Positions 1 to 6,987 of a stretch of 14,636 nt of DNA are shown piece after piece. Source of the DNA: Flavobacteriaceae bacterium. Lineage in GTDB: Bacteria; Bacteroidota; Bacteroidia; Flavobacteriales; Flavobacteriaceae. The notes beneath the pieces are model-generated. The model saw only the letters and a program-made list of their open reading frames with translations, had not been told where the DNA came from and did not search any database. Location: assembly GCA_029238555.1 (NCBI GenBank), contig JAQWFV010000048.1, forward strand, positions 1 to 14,636, given 5' to 3'. The position numbers and the translations under genes were made by a program. Numbering within the stretch: the stretch's first letter is position 1; each line of letters begins with the position of its first letter.

Positions 1-129
1 AACCAAACAATTGAGCGTTATATGGCATTAGCGCCATCTAAAACAGATATTTTCTCTTCAGGATTGGCGGGAAAATCAGTTACTTTTAACTGCTGGGTAG
101 GTGGTAGCGTAGCGGTGCCAAACCTGTAA
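1..129 (+). CDS. C-terminal end of an unidentified protein (partial)
   Basis: An open frame runs from the left edge to TAA at 127-129 and gives the last 42 residues of a protein that begins outside the window. It starts with NQTIERYMALAPSK and ends with WVGGSVAVPNL. The 'IERYMALAP' stretch faintly resembles the end of a TPR-type helix, and in related genomes a TPR-containing protein may precede lptC. That is recollection and inference, not something these residues prove. The stop codon directly abuts the lptC ATG (TAA then ATG, no spacer), so the two are almost certainly co-transcribed and translationally coupled. I do not assign a function. Confidence 0.7.
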   Translation, partial: NQTIERYMALAPSKTDIFSSGLAGKSVTFNCWVGGSVAVPNL

Positions 130-765
130 ATGAAACGTATAGAAAACTTTAAATATTTAAAAAGTATTGCCATTACAGTAGTAACGGCAATACTTTTTTT
201 TAGTTGTAATTCAAATCAATCAACAGTTGTTTTTGAAGATCCTAAAGTGTCTCCTCAGGGAATAGCAGAAAATTTTATTTTGTACTATACAGAAACCCCA
301 GAAATTTCAGAAATACCAATGGAGGTGGCCATGGGGGGGGCGCTAAAAAAGGACGCCAGACTTATCGCTATTTTGAGGAGCGCTAAAAGCTTGGATTATC
401 AACATTTAGCATTTCCATATAGAACGTTTCCAGAGGGACTTGTTTTGGAAGTGTTTGATTTAGAGGGTAAGAAAAGTGTGGTTAAATCTGATTATGGAAT
501 TATTTATTCTGCTACAAATGTAATAGATTTGAGAGGCAATGTGGTTATAACAACCCATGACGGGAAGCAATTAGAAACCCCTCAATTGTATTATGATCAA
601 TTAGGAGAATGGATCTTTACAGAAGAAAAATTCACCTATACCAATCCTGAAAACCAAACTATTATGGATGGTAAAGGGATGGACTTTAATAGAGATTTTA
701 GTTTTTTAAATGCCCATAAAACATTTGGGTATATGACCATTAAAGATACAGAAAGCGATGATTAG
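130..765 (+). CDS. lptC: LPS export ABC transporter periplasmic lipoprotein LptC
   Basis: A 211-residue LptC-family protein. LptC is the inner-membrane-anchored periplasmic link that passes LPS from the LptB2FG transporter to the LptA bridge. The N-terminus is basic (MKRIENFKYLK), followed by a hydrophobic stretch and a lipobox-like FFSC with Cys26, so it reads as a lipoprotein rather than a single-pass membrane protein as in E. coli. The rest (about 45-205) has the beta-jellyroll character of LptC/OstA. It contains the blocks typical of Bacteroidota LptC: FPYRTFPEGL (95-104), then NVIDLRGNVVITTHDGKQLETP, DQLGEWIF and MDGKGMDFNRDFS. An oddity is a Met-Gly-Gly-Ala segment (68-71) encoded by eight consecutive G bases. 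The gene starts right after the upstream stop, and its last 8 bases overlap the next start. Confidence 0.9.
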   Translation: MKRIENFKYLKSIAITVVTAILFFSCNSNQSTVVFEDPKVSPQGIAENFILYYTETPEISEIPMEVAMGGALKKDARLIAILRSAKSLDYQHLAFPYRTFPEGLVLEVFDLEGKKSVVKSDYGIIYSATNVIDLRGNVVITTHDGKQLETPQLYYDQLGEWIFTEEKFTYTNPENQTIMDGKGMDFNRDFSFLNAHKTFGYMTIKDTESDD

Positions 766-961
766 AATTTTAAAATATACCGAATATCTATACTTAATAG
801 TGGCTATTTTCTCTTTAGTTAAAGTCATTAAGCTATGGGGTAGTTCCCTTGAGGAAATGGGCATTTTCTTGCTTTTTGGAGTGGTTTCAATTGGAATGTT
901 CTTTTTTAGAAGGAGTTACAGATTGAAATTTGAAAAAAGGCAAAACGAAAATAAAAAATAG
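758..961 (+). CDS. Small two-helix membrane protein, function unknown
   Basis: A 67-residue protein with two predicted transmembrane helices (about 9-28 and 33-51) and a strongly basic C-terminal tail (RRSYRLKFEKRQNENKK). By the positive-inside rule both termini probably lie in the cytoplasm. I recognise no catalytic motif and no named family. Its ATG lies inside the end of lptC (8-base overlap) and its TAG shares one base with the GTG of the next gene, which strongly supports it as a translated gene. The position between lptC and a CNNM-family gene suggests an envelope role, but this is inference from context only. Confidence 0.8.
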   Translation: MIRILKYTEYLYLIVAIFSLVKVIKLWGSSLEEMGIFLLFGVVSIGMFFFRRSYRLKFEKRQNENKK

Positions 962-2250
962 TGGACCCAAACCTCATAATTATTGTACTATCGCTCTTTT
1001 TTTCCGCCTTTTTTTCTGGGATGGAGATCGCTTTTATTTCTGCGAATAAAATTCATATTGAGATAGAAAAAAAACAAGATGGCTTTCTGTCTAAAATCCT
1101 GACTAGACTCACCAAAAGACCCTCCAAATTCATTGCTACCATGCTTATTGGTAATAATGTGGCCTTGGTGATTTATGGATTGTTTATGGGTGATTTACTC
1201 ATGGGGCTATTTGAAAAATGGACTCCTGTAAAAAGCCCTTTATTGAGCTTGTTGTTTACAGACTTTAGTTTGCTTACACAAACAGTTATATCTACTTTGA
1301 TTATTTTACTCACAGCAGAATTCCTGCCTAAAGTGCTGTTTCAAATCTATGCTAATACGCTCATTAAAGCCCTAGCGTTACCAGCCTATGTGTTTTATTT
1401 GATTTTTTCACAAGTCTCTAATTTTGTGATTTTTATTTCAGATTTGATTCTTAAATTACTCTTTAAAACATCGGGAGATTCCGTCCCATTAGCCTTTAGC
1501 AAATTGGAAATTGGTGATTATATTACGGAGCAAATGGAAGCTGTAGCGACAGAAGATGAGGTTGACTCTGAGATTCAAATATTCCAAAATGCTTTAGAGT
1601 TTTCTGGGGTAAAAGCCAGAGATGTCATGGTACCTAGAACAGATTTATGTGCAGTAGAAATACATGAGAGTCCTAAAAATTTAGTAAAGATTTTCACAGA
1701 AACTGGATTTTCTAAATTGCTGGTTTACAAAGACACCATAGACAATATAATTGGTTATGTGCATTCCTATGAGCTTTTTAAAAAGCCAGAAACTATCAAA
1801 AGCATGCTTTTGCCAATTGAGTATGTACCAGAGACTATGTTGATCAATGACATATTGAATGTGCTTACTAAAAAAAGAAAAAGTATTGCTATTGTATTAG
1901 ATGAATACGGTGGAACCTCGGGAATGGTTACGGTAGAAGATATTGTAGAAGAATTGTTTGGAGAAATAGAAGACGAACACGACAGCACAGATTTGATTGA
2001 GGAACAATTGTCCGACAACACCTATAAATTTTCAGCTAGGTTAGAAGTAGATTACCTGAATGAAACCTATTATTTAAATCTTGAAGAACGCGACGAATAC
2101 GGTACCTTAGGCGGTTTAATTGTCCACGAGACAGGGGAGATTCCCGCATTAAATCAGTGTATTACTATAGGCTTCTATTGCTTTACTATTTTAGAGGTTT
2201 CAGGCAATAAAATAGATTTGGTCTCATTAGAGGTGCTTGAAAAGGAATAA
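961..2250 (+). CDS. CNNM/CorC-HlyC family transmembrane protein with CBS pair
   Basis: A 429-residue member of the family often annotated 'hemolysin' or CorC/HlyC, related to CNNM divalent-cation (Mg2+) transporters; the gliding protein GldE is a relative. Domains in order: a CNNM/DUF21 membrane domain (about 1-185, helices near 4-20, 58-80, 102-120 and 140-165, with the conserved stretches FSGMEIAF and LIGNNVALV); a CBS pair (about 222-335, starting VMVPRTD and ending with DEYGGTSGMVTVEDIVEELF at 314-333); and a C-terminal CorC_HlyC domain (about 350-427, with YGTLGGLI). The start is GTG at 961, overlapping the previous TAG. I prefer it because it gives the usual N-terminus (VDPNLIII followed by a helix); the next Met (residue 21) would delete the first helix. 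Haemolytic activity should not be inferred from the family name. Cation transport or sensing is the likelier role. Confidence 0.9.
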   Translation: MDPNLIIIVLSLFFSAFFSGMEIAFISANKIHIEIEKKQDGFLSKILTRLTKRPSKFIATMLIGNNVALVIYGLFMGDLLMGLFEKWTPVKSPLLSLLFTDFSLLTQTVISTLIILLTAEFLPKVLFQIYANTLIKALALPAYVFYLIFSQVSNFVIFISDLILKLLFKTSGDSVPLAFSKLEIGDYITEQMEAVATEDEVDSEIQIFQNALEFSGVKARDVMVPRTDLCAVEIHESPKNLVKIFTETGFSKLLVYKDTIDNIIGYVHSYELFKKPETIKSMLLPIEYVPETMLINDILNVLTKKRKSIAIVLDEYGGTSGMVTVEDIVEELFGEIEDEHDSTDLIEEQLSDNTYKFSARLEVDYLNETYYLNLEERDEYGTLGGLIVHETGEIPALNQCITIGFYCFTILEVSGNKIDLVSLEVLEKE

Positions 2251-2342
2251 AGCGCTTTTTAAAAGTTTAAAAATTAGTAGAAGCGAATAAAATTTAAAAA
2301 GAAAATGGTATTTTCGCCAACTGATTAAAAGATATTTAGAAA
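2251..2342 (+). promoter_or_regulatory. Intergenic spacer with probable ppiD promoter
   Basis: This 92-base AT-rich gap follows a run of overlapping genes, so a promoter is expected. At 2309-2316 the sequence TATTTTCG, followed by CC, matches the Bacteroidota -7 element TAnnTTTG with one mismatch, and the ATG lies 26 bases downstream. I could not find a clear TTG -33 element at the usual distance. No convincing terminator hairpin follows the CNNM gene, so read-through from lptC is also possible. Confidence 0.35.
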
Positions 2343-4463
2343 ATGGCAGTATTAGAAAAAATAAGACAGAGAACCACGGTGTTGATCCTTATCATTGGAT
2401 TGGCTTTATTTGCTTTTGTAATTTCAGGAGTATTTACCAACAGCGGAAGCGGATCTCCCATGGGAGGCTCAGCTATTGGAAGTGTGAATGGGGAAGAAAT
2501 TTCTATAGATGACTTTCGTCAAAAGCTAGAAGTTGCCGCTCAAAGGGCAGGCAGCCAGGCAACAACTGTTCAATTGGTTAATCAGGTTTGGAATACTGAA
2601 TTGAGAAGAAACTTATTAAATCAAGAAATTGAAGATTTGGGTATTTCAGTAGAAGGGGACCAAATCATGAACTTCATCAAAAACACCCCATCTTATTCAA
2701 ACCAACCTGAGTTTCAAGATGAAAACGGTATTTTTAGTGAATCCTTATTTATTGCTGCAGTTGCAGATTGGAAAGCCAATAACCCTTACAGATATTCTCT
2801 TTGGTTGCAAGACGAATTAGCCATTATCCAGTCTGCTAAAGAGCAAATGTATTTTAACTTAGTGAAAGCGGGTGTTGGAACTACCCTAGAAGAAGGTAAA
2901 TTTGACTACAAATTAGCCAATGACAAAGTAGATATTTCATATGTAAGAATGCCTTTCTCTGCTGTTCCAGATACCACTATTACAGTAACTGCTGGAGAGA
3001 TTGAATCTTATATTAGCAAAAATCCAGCCTTATTTAAGCAAGAGCCAGCCAGAGATATTCGTTTGGTTTACTTTGAGGAGAAAGCCTCTAAGGAAGATGA
3101 GCAAGCAGTTAAAGACGCTGTAATTGCTTTGCTCTCAGATACAGAGGAGTACAATGAAAATTCAGCTGCCACTGAAAAAGTAGCAGGTTTTTTAAACACA
3201 ACAGATTTAGCGGCATTTTTAGAACGTAATTCAGATAGCGCATACGATACTATTTATAGAACTAAGAATGAAATAGTAACCACATTTAGAGACTCTATTA
3301 TTACTTTAAGTCCTGGTGAAACTTTTGGACCTTACAAAGAGAATAATGCTTACAAAGTATCTAAATTGGTCGGCAAGAAAAATAATGGCGCAGTAAAAGC
3401 ATCACATATTTTAATTTCTTATGTGGGCGCTGAGCGTGTAAGCCCATCAGTAACAAGAACAAAAGAAGCCGCTAGAACAGAAGCCAATAGATTACTTGCA
3501 GATGCTAAAAAATCAAATACTGTTTTTGCTGAATTGGCTAGAGATAACTCAGATGGTCCTACAGCTTCTAGAGGTGGAGATTTAGGCTTCTTCCAAGATG
3601 GAGAAATGACACCAAAATTTAATGATTTTGTTTTTTCAAATAGAGTAGACGCAATTGGATTGGTAGAGACAGAATTTGGTTTCCATATTGTGAGGGTAGA
3701 CGACAAACAAGATATTTTCCAGATCGCTACCTTGAGTAGAGATATTGCTCCTTCTGAGCAAACTATTAATACGATTTTCACTCAAGCGACCAAGTTTGAA
3801 ATGGATGTTACTGAAAATCCAAAAGAATATGTAGCTATTGCTAAAGAAGGAAATTATGACGTTAGAAGTGTCAACAAGTTATTGGCTATGGATGAGAATC
3901 TTCCAGGTCTTGCCGCACAAAGATCTGTAGTTCAGTGGGCATTTAACGAAGACACAGATTTAGGCGCGATTAAAAGATTTAATGTAAATAATGGCTATGC
4001 CATTGTTCAACTGACCGCCAGATACCGTTCAGGAACCATGACCGTGGCAGATGCTTCTGCTTCAGCGCTTCCAATCTTGAGAAAAGAAAAGAAAGCAGCA
4101 TGGATTTTAAAAAATAAATCAGGAAACACTTTAGAATCTTTTGCAGCGGCTTCTGGTCAGTCTGTAGAAACGGCTTCTGCTTTAAGTGTTAAAAGTCCTA
4201 TTATTCCAGGAGCTGGTAGAGAAGCTTTTGTAGTAGGAAAAGCTTTTAACTTATCTGAAGGCGCCACTTCTTCACTTTTAGTAGGAGAAACAGGTGTTTT
4301 CTTAGTGCAGCTCAATAAAAAGCAGGAAGCGACTGTATTGGATAGCTATGCTACCTACGCAGAAGCGCTTAAGGCAGGAACGCAAAACAGTATATTTTTC
4401 AGTAGTTATAATGCTTTAAAAGAAACAGCAACTATTGAAGACAACAGAGCCGTATTTTACTAA
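2343..4463 (+). CDS. ppiD: PpiD-like membrane-anchored peptidyl-prolyl cis-trans isomerase
   Basis: A 706-residue periplasmic folding factor with the PpiD architecture. There is a short cytoplasmic N-terminus, one membrane anchor (about 11-31), a SurA_N-like chaperone domain (about 45-165), and a parvulin (rotamase) domain at about 350-455. The rotamase domain has the diagnostic VKASHILI, GGDLGFFQDGEM and VETEFGFHIVRV blocks. A second, degenerate rotamase/chaperone-like region spans about 490-660. Proteins of this type help newly secreted proteins fold as they leave the Sec channel. The length is usual for Bacteroidota members, which often carry the label 'SurA N-terminal domain protein'. The parvulin fold is clear; whether the domain is active as an isomerase cannot be judged from motifs alone. 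It ends just before a strong terminator. Confidence 0.9.
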   Translation: MAVLEKIRQRTTVLILIIGLALFAFVISGVFTNSGSGSPMGGSAIGSVNGEEISIDDFRQKLEVAAQRAGSQATTVQLVNQVWNTELRRNLLNQEIEDLGISVEGDQIMNFIKNTPSYSNQPEFQDENGIFSESLFIAAVADWKANNPYRYSLWLQDELAIIQSAKEQMYFNLVKAGVGTTLEEGKFDYKLANDKVDISYVRMPFSAVPDTTITVTAGEIESYISKNPALFKQEPARDIRLVYFEEKASKEDEQAVKDAVIALLSDTEEYNENSAATEKVAGFLNTTDLAAFLERNSDSAYDTIYRTKNEIVTTFRDSIITLSPGETFGPYKENNAYKVSKLVGKKNNGAVKASHILISYVGAERVSPSVTRTKEAARTEANRLLADAKKSNTVFAELARDNSDGPTASRGGDLGFFQDGEMTPKFNDFVFSNRVDAIGLVETEFGFHIVRVDDKQDIFQIATLSRDIAPSEQTINTIFTQATKFEMDVTENPKEYVAIAKEGNYDVRSVNKLLAMDENLPGLAAQRSVVQWAFNEDTDLGAIKRFNVNNGYAIVQLTARYRSGTMTVADASASALPILRKEKKAAWILKNKSGNTLESFAAASGQSVETASALSVKSPIIPGAGREAFVVGKAFNLSEGATSSLLVGETGVFLVQLNKKQEATVLDSYATYAEALKAGTQNSIFFSSYNALKETATIEDNRAVFY

Positions 4464-4484
4464 TATTGTTCTTGATAGTATCCT

Positions 4485-4519
4485 AAAAAAAAGGCGGCCT
4501 TATGGCCGCCTTTTTTTTT
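4485..4519. terminator. Bidirectional intrinsic terminator
   Basis: A run of eight A bases leads into GGCGGCC (4493-4499), a TTAT loop, GGCCGCC (4504-4510) and nine T bases. The stem is a perfect 7-bp all-G/C helix, extended by A-T pairs. Because it has a T-tract on both strands it can end transcription of ppiD on the plus strand and of the GHMP kinase gene, which stops at 4539, on the minus strand. Confidence 0.95.
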
Positions 4520-4538
4520 GACCTGCTTCTTTGCGAGA

Positions 4539-5516
4539 TTACAGGGCCATTTCAGTGTAATAAAAGCTAGTAGTATATCCTTTATTAAAAAAGTATTCCT
4601 TTGTTTCAAGAGGGCTTAACTGTTCAGAGGCCGCCATGATGAAATCTCCTCCCCAAGCCCCTAAACTTTTAATAGCACCTGGGTAGCCATTAAAAAGGTG
4701 TTCTTTAACAGGAGTTGTTTGTATAATGTTTCCTACAAAAGCTTCGTGAGCCTCCATACAAGCCATGAGCGTTTTTACATCTTTAGCTTTAAGAAGTGAC
4801 CTACTGAGTACATTAATCTGCTCAATAGCCTCCATTATTGAAAACGCATTTGCTGCCTTTTGTTTTAAGTAGGTATTTATTCCATCCCTGCTGTCTTGTT
4901 TTTGATTCAAGTGTATAAATACCGCTTCTTTTACAAGGATTGCCTCAAGACTTATTTCCTGAATGTGTAGCGGCTGTGAAGCAGTCTCTCTCCTATAGCG
5001 AATAGGATTTTTAGCGGCTGCGCAAGCAATATCATAACCAGAACCACCCATACTAAGCACAAGTAGCTTATAGGGGTCTACTGCCGCCCAAAGCGCTACA
5101 TTGTGAATAAGGGTAGAAGAACTGCCGAGCCCCCAGTCTCTAGGGAATTCTAAATGGGTGCTAACAGAGCATCCAGTACTATTTTCTAAAAATGAGGGAT
5201 TTAATTTTTTAGCTGTTTGTAACAACTTTATTAGAAAGTCCTTTTCGTTTTTTGGTTGGGCATACACGGGATGCTTCAGCGCCGCTATAGGGAAGCTAAA
5301 ATGTCCCCATAGGGTCTTTTCATTAGTATAGGCTTTCCAATCTATGGTGTTATTTTCGTGGTCTTCTATACATAAATCCTGTCCAAAGCGACAGGGAATA
5401 GCCATAGCTTCTGCACCGTCTAGCACCAAATACTCAGCAGTGAGTAGTAGTTTACCATGGCTGTAAAAACGTTTACCATTACTTGGCAGGGTGTTGGCAG
5501 TAGCTAAAGGTTTCAT
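4539..5516 (-). CDS. GYDIA-family GHMP kinase, probable mevalonate-pathway kinase
   Basis: A 325-residue GHMP-superfamily small-molecule kinase. The N-terminal strand-loop has GKLLLTAEYLVLDGA (21-35). The phosphate-binding motif typical of the superfamily is GLGSSS (129-134, within DWGLGSSSTL). GSGYDIACA (158-166) carries the GYDIA signature that names the family, and GAWGGDF (286-292) is the C-terminal glycine-rich motif. Superfamily members include mevalonate, phosphomevalonate and homoserine kinases. The gene overlaps the upstream HMG-CoA reductase by ATGA, which ties it to isoprenoid synthesis. Phosphomevalonate kinase is the most attractive guess, since that step is often unannotated in this group, but the sequence does not identify the substrate. 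The start at 5516 is fixed by the overlap; the next in-frame Met (38) would remove the first motif. Confidence 0.88.
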   Translation of the reverse strand: MKPLATANTLPSNGKRFYSHGKLLLTAEYLVLDGAEAMAIPCRFGQDLCIEDHENNTIDWKAYTNEKTLWGHFSFPIAALKHPVYAQPKNEKDFLIKLLQTAKKLNPSFLENSTGCSVSTHLEFPRDWGLGSSSTLIHNVALWAAVDPYKLLVLSMGGSGYDIACAAAKNPIRYRRETASQPLHIQEISLEAILVKEAVFIHLNQKQDSRDGINTYLKQKAANAFSIMEAIEQINVLSRSLLKAKDVKTLMACMEAHEAFVGNIIQTTPVKEHLFNGYPGAIKSLGAWGGDFIMAASEQLSPLETKEYFFNKGYTTSFYYTEMAL

Positions 5517-6841
5517 AAGCGACCATTTTTTCTCAAGGCCTCAAAACTACTGACTACCAAACTATGGGTAGCGGTTTGATCTTTAAAGTACGCTACTAAT
5601 TGTTCTTTTTCCTTTGTAGTAGCCCCCAGTTGGTTGAGTATGTTAAGCAGGTGCATTTTCATATGCCCTTTCTGAATCCCAATGGTCACTAAAGAATGCA
5701 AAGCTGCAAAATTTTGAGCTAGTCCAGCTACGGCTACAATTTCCATTAACCTTTTTGCAGAGGGTTTCTGTAAGACTGACAAGGACCATTTTACTAGAGG
5801 GTGTAAATTGGTGAGCCCTCCTACAGTTCCTAAAGCCAAGGGCACTTCTATCCAAAAACTAAAAACACCATCTACTATTTCTGCATGTGTCAGACTTGAA
5901 TATTGGCCGTCTTTTGCGGCATAGGCATGTACCCCAGCTTCTACCGCCCTAAAGTCATTTCCTGTGGCAATGACCACAGCGTCTATACCATTCATAATAC
6001 CCTTGTTGTGGGTCACCGCCCTATGAGGTGCTGCCTTGGCAATGGCAACGGCCTGCACCATTTTCTGAGCAAAAACACGCCCGGACGCTCCATCAATGCC
6101 TTCTAAGTCCTCTACTGGACAAGATACGGTGGCTTTTACAACACAATTGGGCACATAGTTAGATAGAATGCTCATAACCACTTCAAGTGATTTCTCCTCT
6201 TCGGTAAAGTCTGCATATAAGGGGACCTCTCTTTTTAGGGTAGCGGCAAATTGCTCCAAACAAGAATTAATGAAGTTGGCTCCCATAGCGTCTGCTGTTT
6301 GGAATACAGCATGTATTTGAAAATAATGGGCCAAATCTGAGCTTTTGTCTTTCAACGATAGACTGCTAATTCCTCCTCCTCGCTTTTCCATATTCGCTGT
6401 GAGTGAAGCGCAGTCTGCTAATAAAATGGGTTTTATATGGGTAAAAAAGGATTTTAATTTTTTGGGATCACCTTGAAAGAAAAAATGCACTTGGCCTATT
6501 TTTTCAGTGCCTAGCACTTCGGTTTTAAACCCACCTCGGCTTCCCCAGAACTTTGCAGCTTTACTAGCTGCGGCCACCACTGAACTCTCTTCAATGGCCA
6601 TGGGAATGGCATAAAGCTTGTCGTTGATCAAAAAATTTGGCGCAATTCCAAGTGGCAGGTAAAAATTACTAAGGGTGTTTTCTATAAATTCATCATGTAA
6701 TTTTTGTAGCTCCTTGTCCTCATGCCAGTATTGGGTGAGGAGGGATTTTGTTTCAGGATCTCCTTGGGTGAAAGTTTGAGATACCCAGTCTATTTTTTCT
6801 TCTTTAGACAGTTTTGAAAATCCTTGAATGGGGGTAGACAT
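5513..6841 (-). CDS. mvaA: Hydroxymethylglutaryl-CoA reductase, class II
   Basis: A 442-residue HMG-CoA reductase of the bacterial class II type, with no membrane segments. It interconverts HMG-CoA and mevalonate with a nicotinamide cofactor. Blocks seen: IENTLSNFYLPLGIAPNFL (53-71); MAIEESSVVAAASKAAKFW with the catalytic-Glu region (E84/E85); DAMGAN (184-189), the cofactor-fold motif; HNKGIMNG with the active-site lysine (K280); GNDFRAVEAG with the active-site aspartate (D296); and GIQKGHMKMH with the catalytic histidine (H393). These correspond to Glu83, Lys267, Asp283 and His381 of the Pseudomonas mevalonii enzyme. Automated pipelines often call it 'degradative', but in this lineage the enzyme probably works biosynthetically, since it is paired with a GHMP kinase. 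Cofactor preference cannot be read from the motifs. It is the first gene of a two-gene minus-strand operon. Confidence 0.95.
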   Translation of the reverse strand: MSTPIQGFSKLSKEEKIDWVSQTFTQGDPETKSLLTQYWHEDKELQKLHDEFIENTLSNFYLPLGIAPNFLINDKLYAIPMAIEESSVVAAASKAAKFWGSRGGFKTEVLGTEKIGQVHFFFQGDPKKLKSFFTHIKPILLADCASLTANMEKRGGGISSLSLKDKSSDLAHYFQIHAVFQTADAMGANFINSCLEQFAATLKREVPLYADFTEEEKSLEVVMSILSNYVPNCVVKATVSCPVEDLEGIDGASGRVFAQKMVQAVAIAKAAPHRAVTHNKGIMNGIDAVVIATGNDFRAVEAGVHAYAAKDGQYSSLTHAEIVDGVFSFWIEVPLALGTVGGLTNLHPLVKWSLSVLQKPSAKRLMEIVAVAGLAQNFAALHSLVTIGIQKGHMKMHLLNILNQLGATTKEKEQLVAYFKDQTATHSLVVSSFEALRKNGRL

Positions 6842-6860
6842 AGATTATTTTTTTGTACTG

Positions 6861-6868
6861 CTAAGATA
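6861..6868 (-). promoter_or_regulatory. Probable -7 element of the mvaA promoter
   Basis: On the minus strand this reads TATCTTAG, one mismatch from the Bacteroidota -7 consensus TAnnTTTG, with 19 bases between it and the mvaA ATG. That spacing is usual for this group. No clear -33 TTG is visible upstream. The same octamer occurs upstream of comEC. Confidence 0.4.
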
Positions 6869-6896
6869 GTTAAATCCCATTTTATGACCTATTTGT

Positions 6897-6914
6897 AGAT
6901 TCTTTAAAGATTCT
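6897..6914. repeat. AGATTCT direct repeat enclosing a 10-bp palindrome
   Basis: In the divergent mvaA/DPP-IV spacer, AGATTCT occurs at 6897-6903 and again at 6908-6914, 11 bases apart (about one helical turn). The bases between form the perfect palindrome TCTTTAAAGA (6901-6910). The site lies between the two putative promoters. It could be an operator, but short AT-rich repeats also arise by chance. Confidence 0.3.
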
Positions 6915-6927
6915 CGTATTAAAATCT

Positions 6928-6935
6928 TATTTTTA
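6928..6935 (+). promoter_or_regulatory. Possible -7 element for the DPP-IV/POT operon
   Basis: TATTTTTA matches TAnnTTTG at all but the last position and is followed by GG. It lies 52 bases before the preferred ATG at 6988. A promoter is needed somewhere here because the preceding gene is divergent. This is the best candidate I see, but there is no TTG element at the normal distance. Confidence 0.3.
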
Positions 6936-6987
6936 GGAGCTTTATTGTAAAAATACGGGCCATAGGGCCTTGTTTTAATTGAATGAT

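Noticed and set aside
2253..2285. CGCTT ... AAGCG inverted repeat after the CNNM gene, as a terminator
   Set aside because: A 5-bp stem with a loop of more than 20 AT-rich bases is too weak to be credible.
3419..3781. Antisense open frame of 120 codons within ppiD
   Set aside because: It lies entirely inside a well-supported gene, resembles no family, and has no start context; it is a shadow of the parvulin-domain coding strand.
5643..6106. Alternative-frame open frames inside mvaA
   Set aside because: They are covered by a strongly conserved HMG-CoA reductase frame and show no domain or signal of their own.
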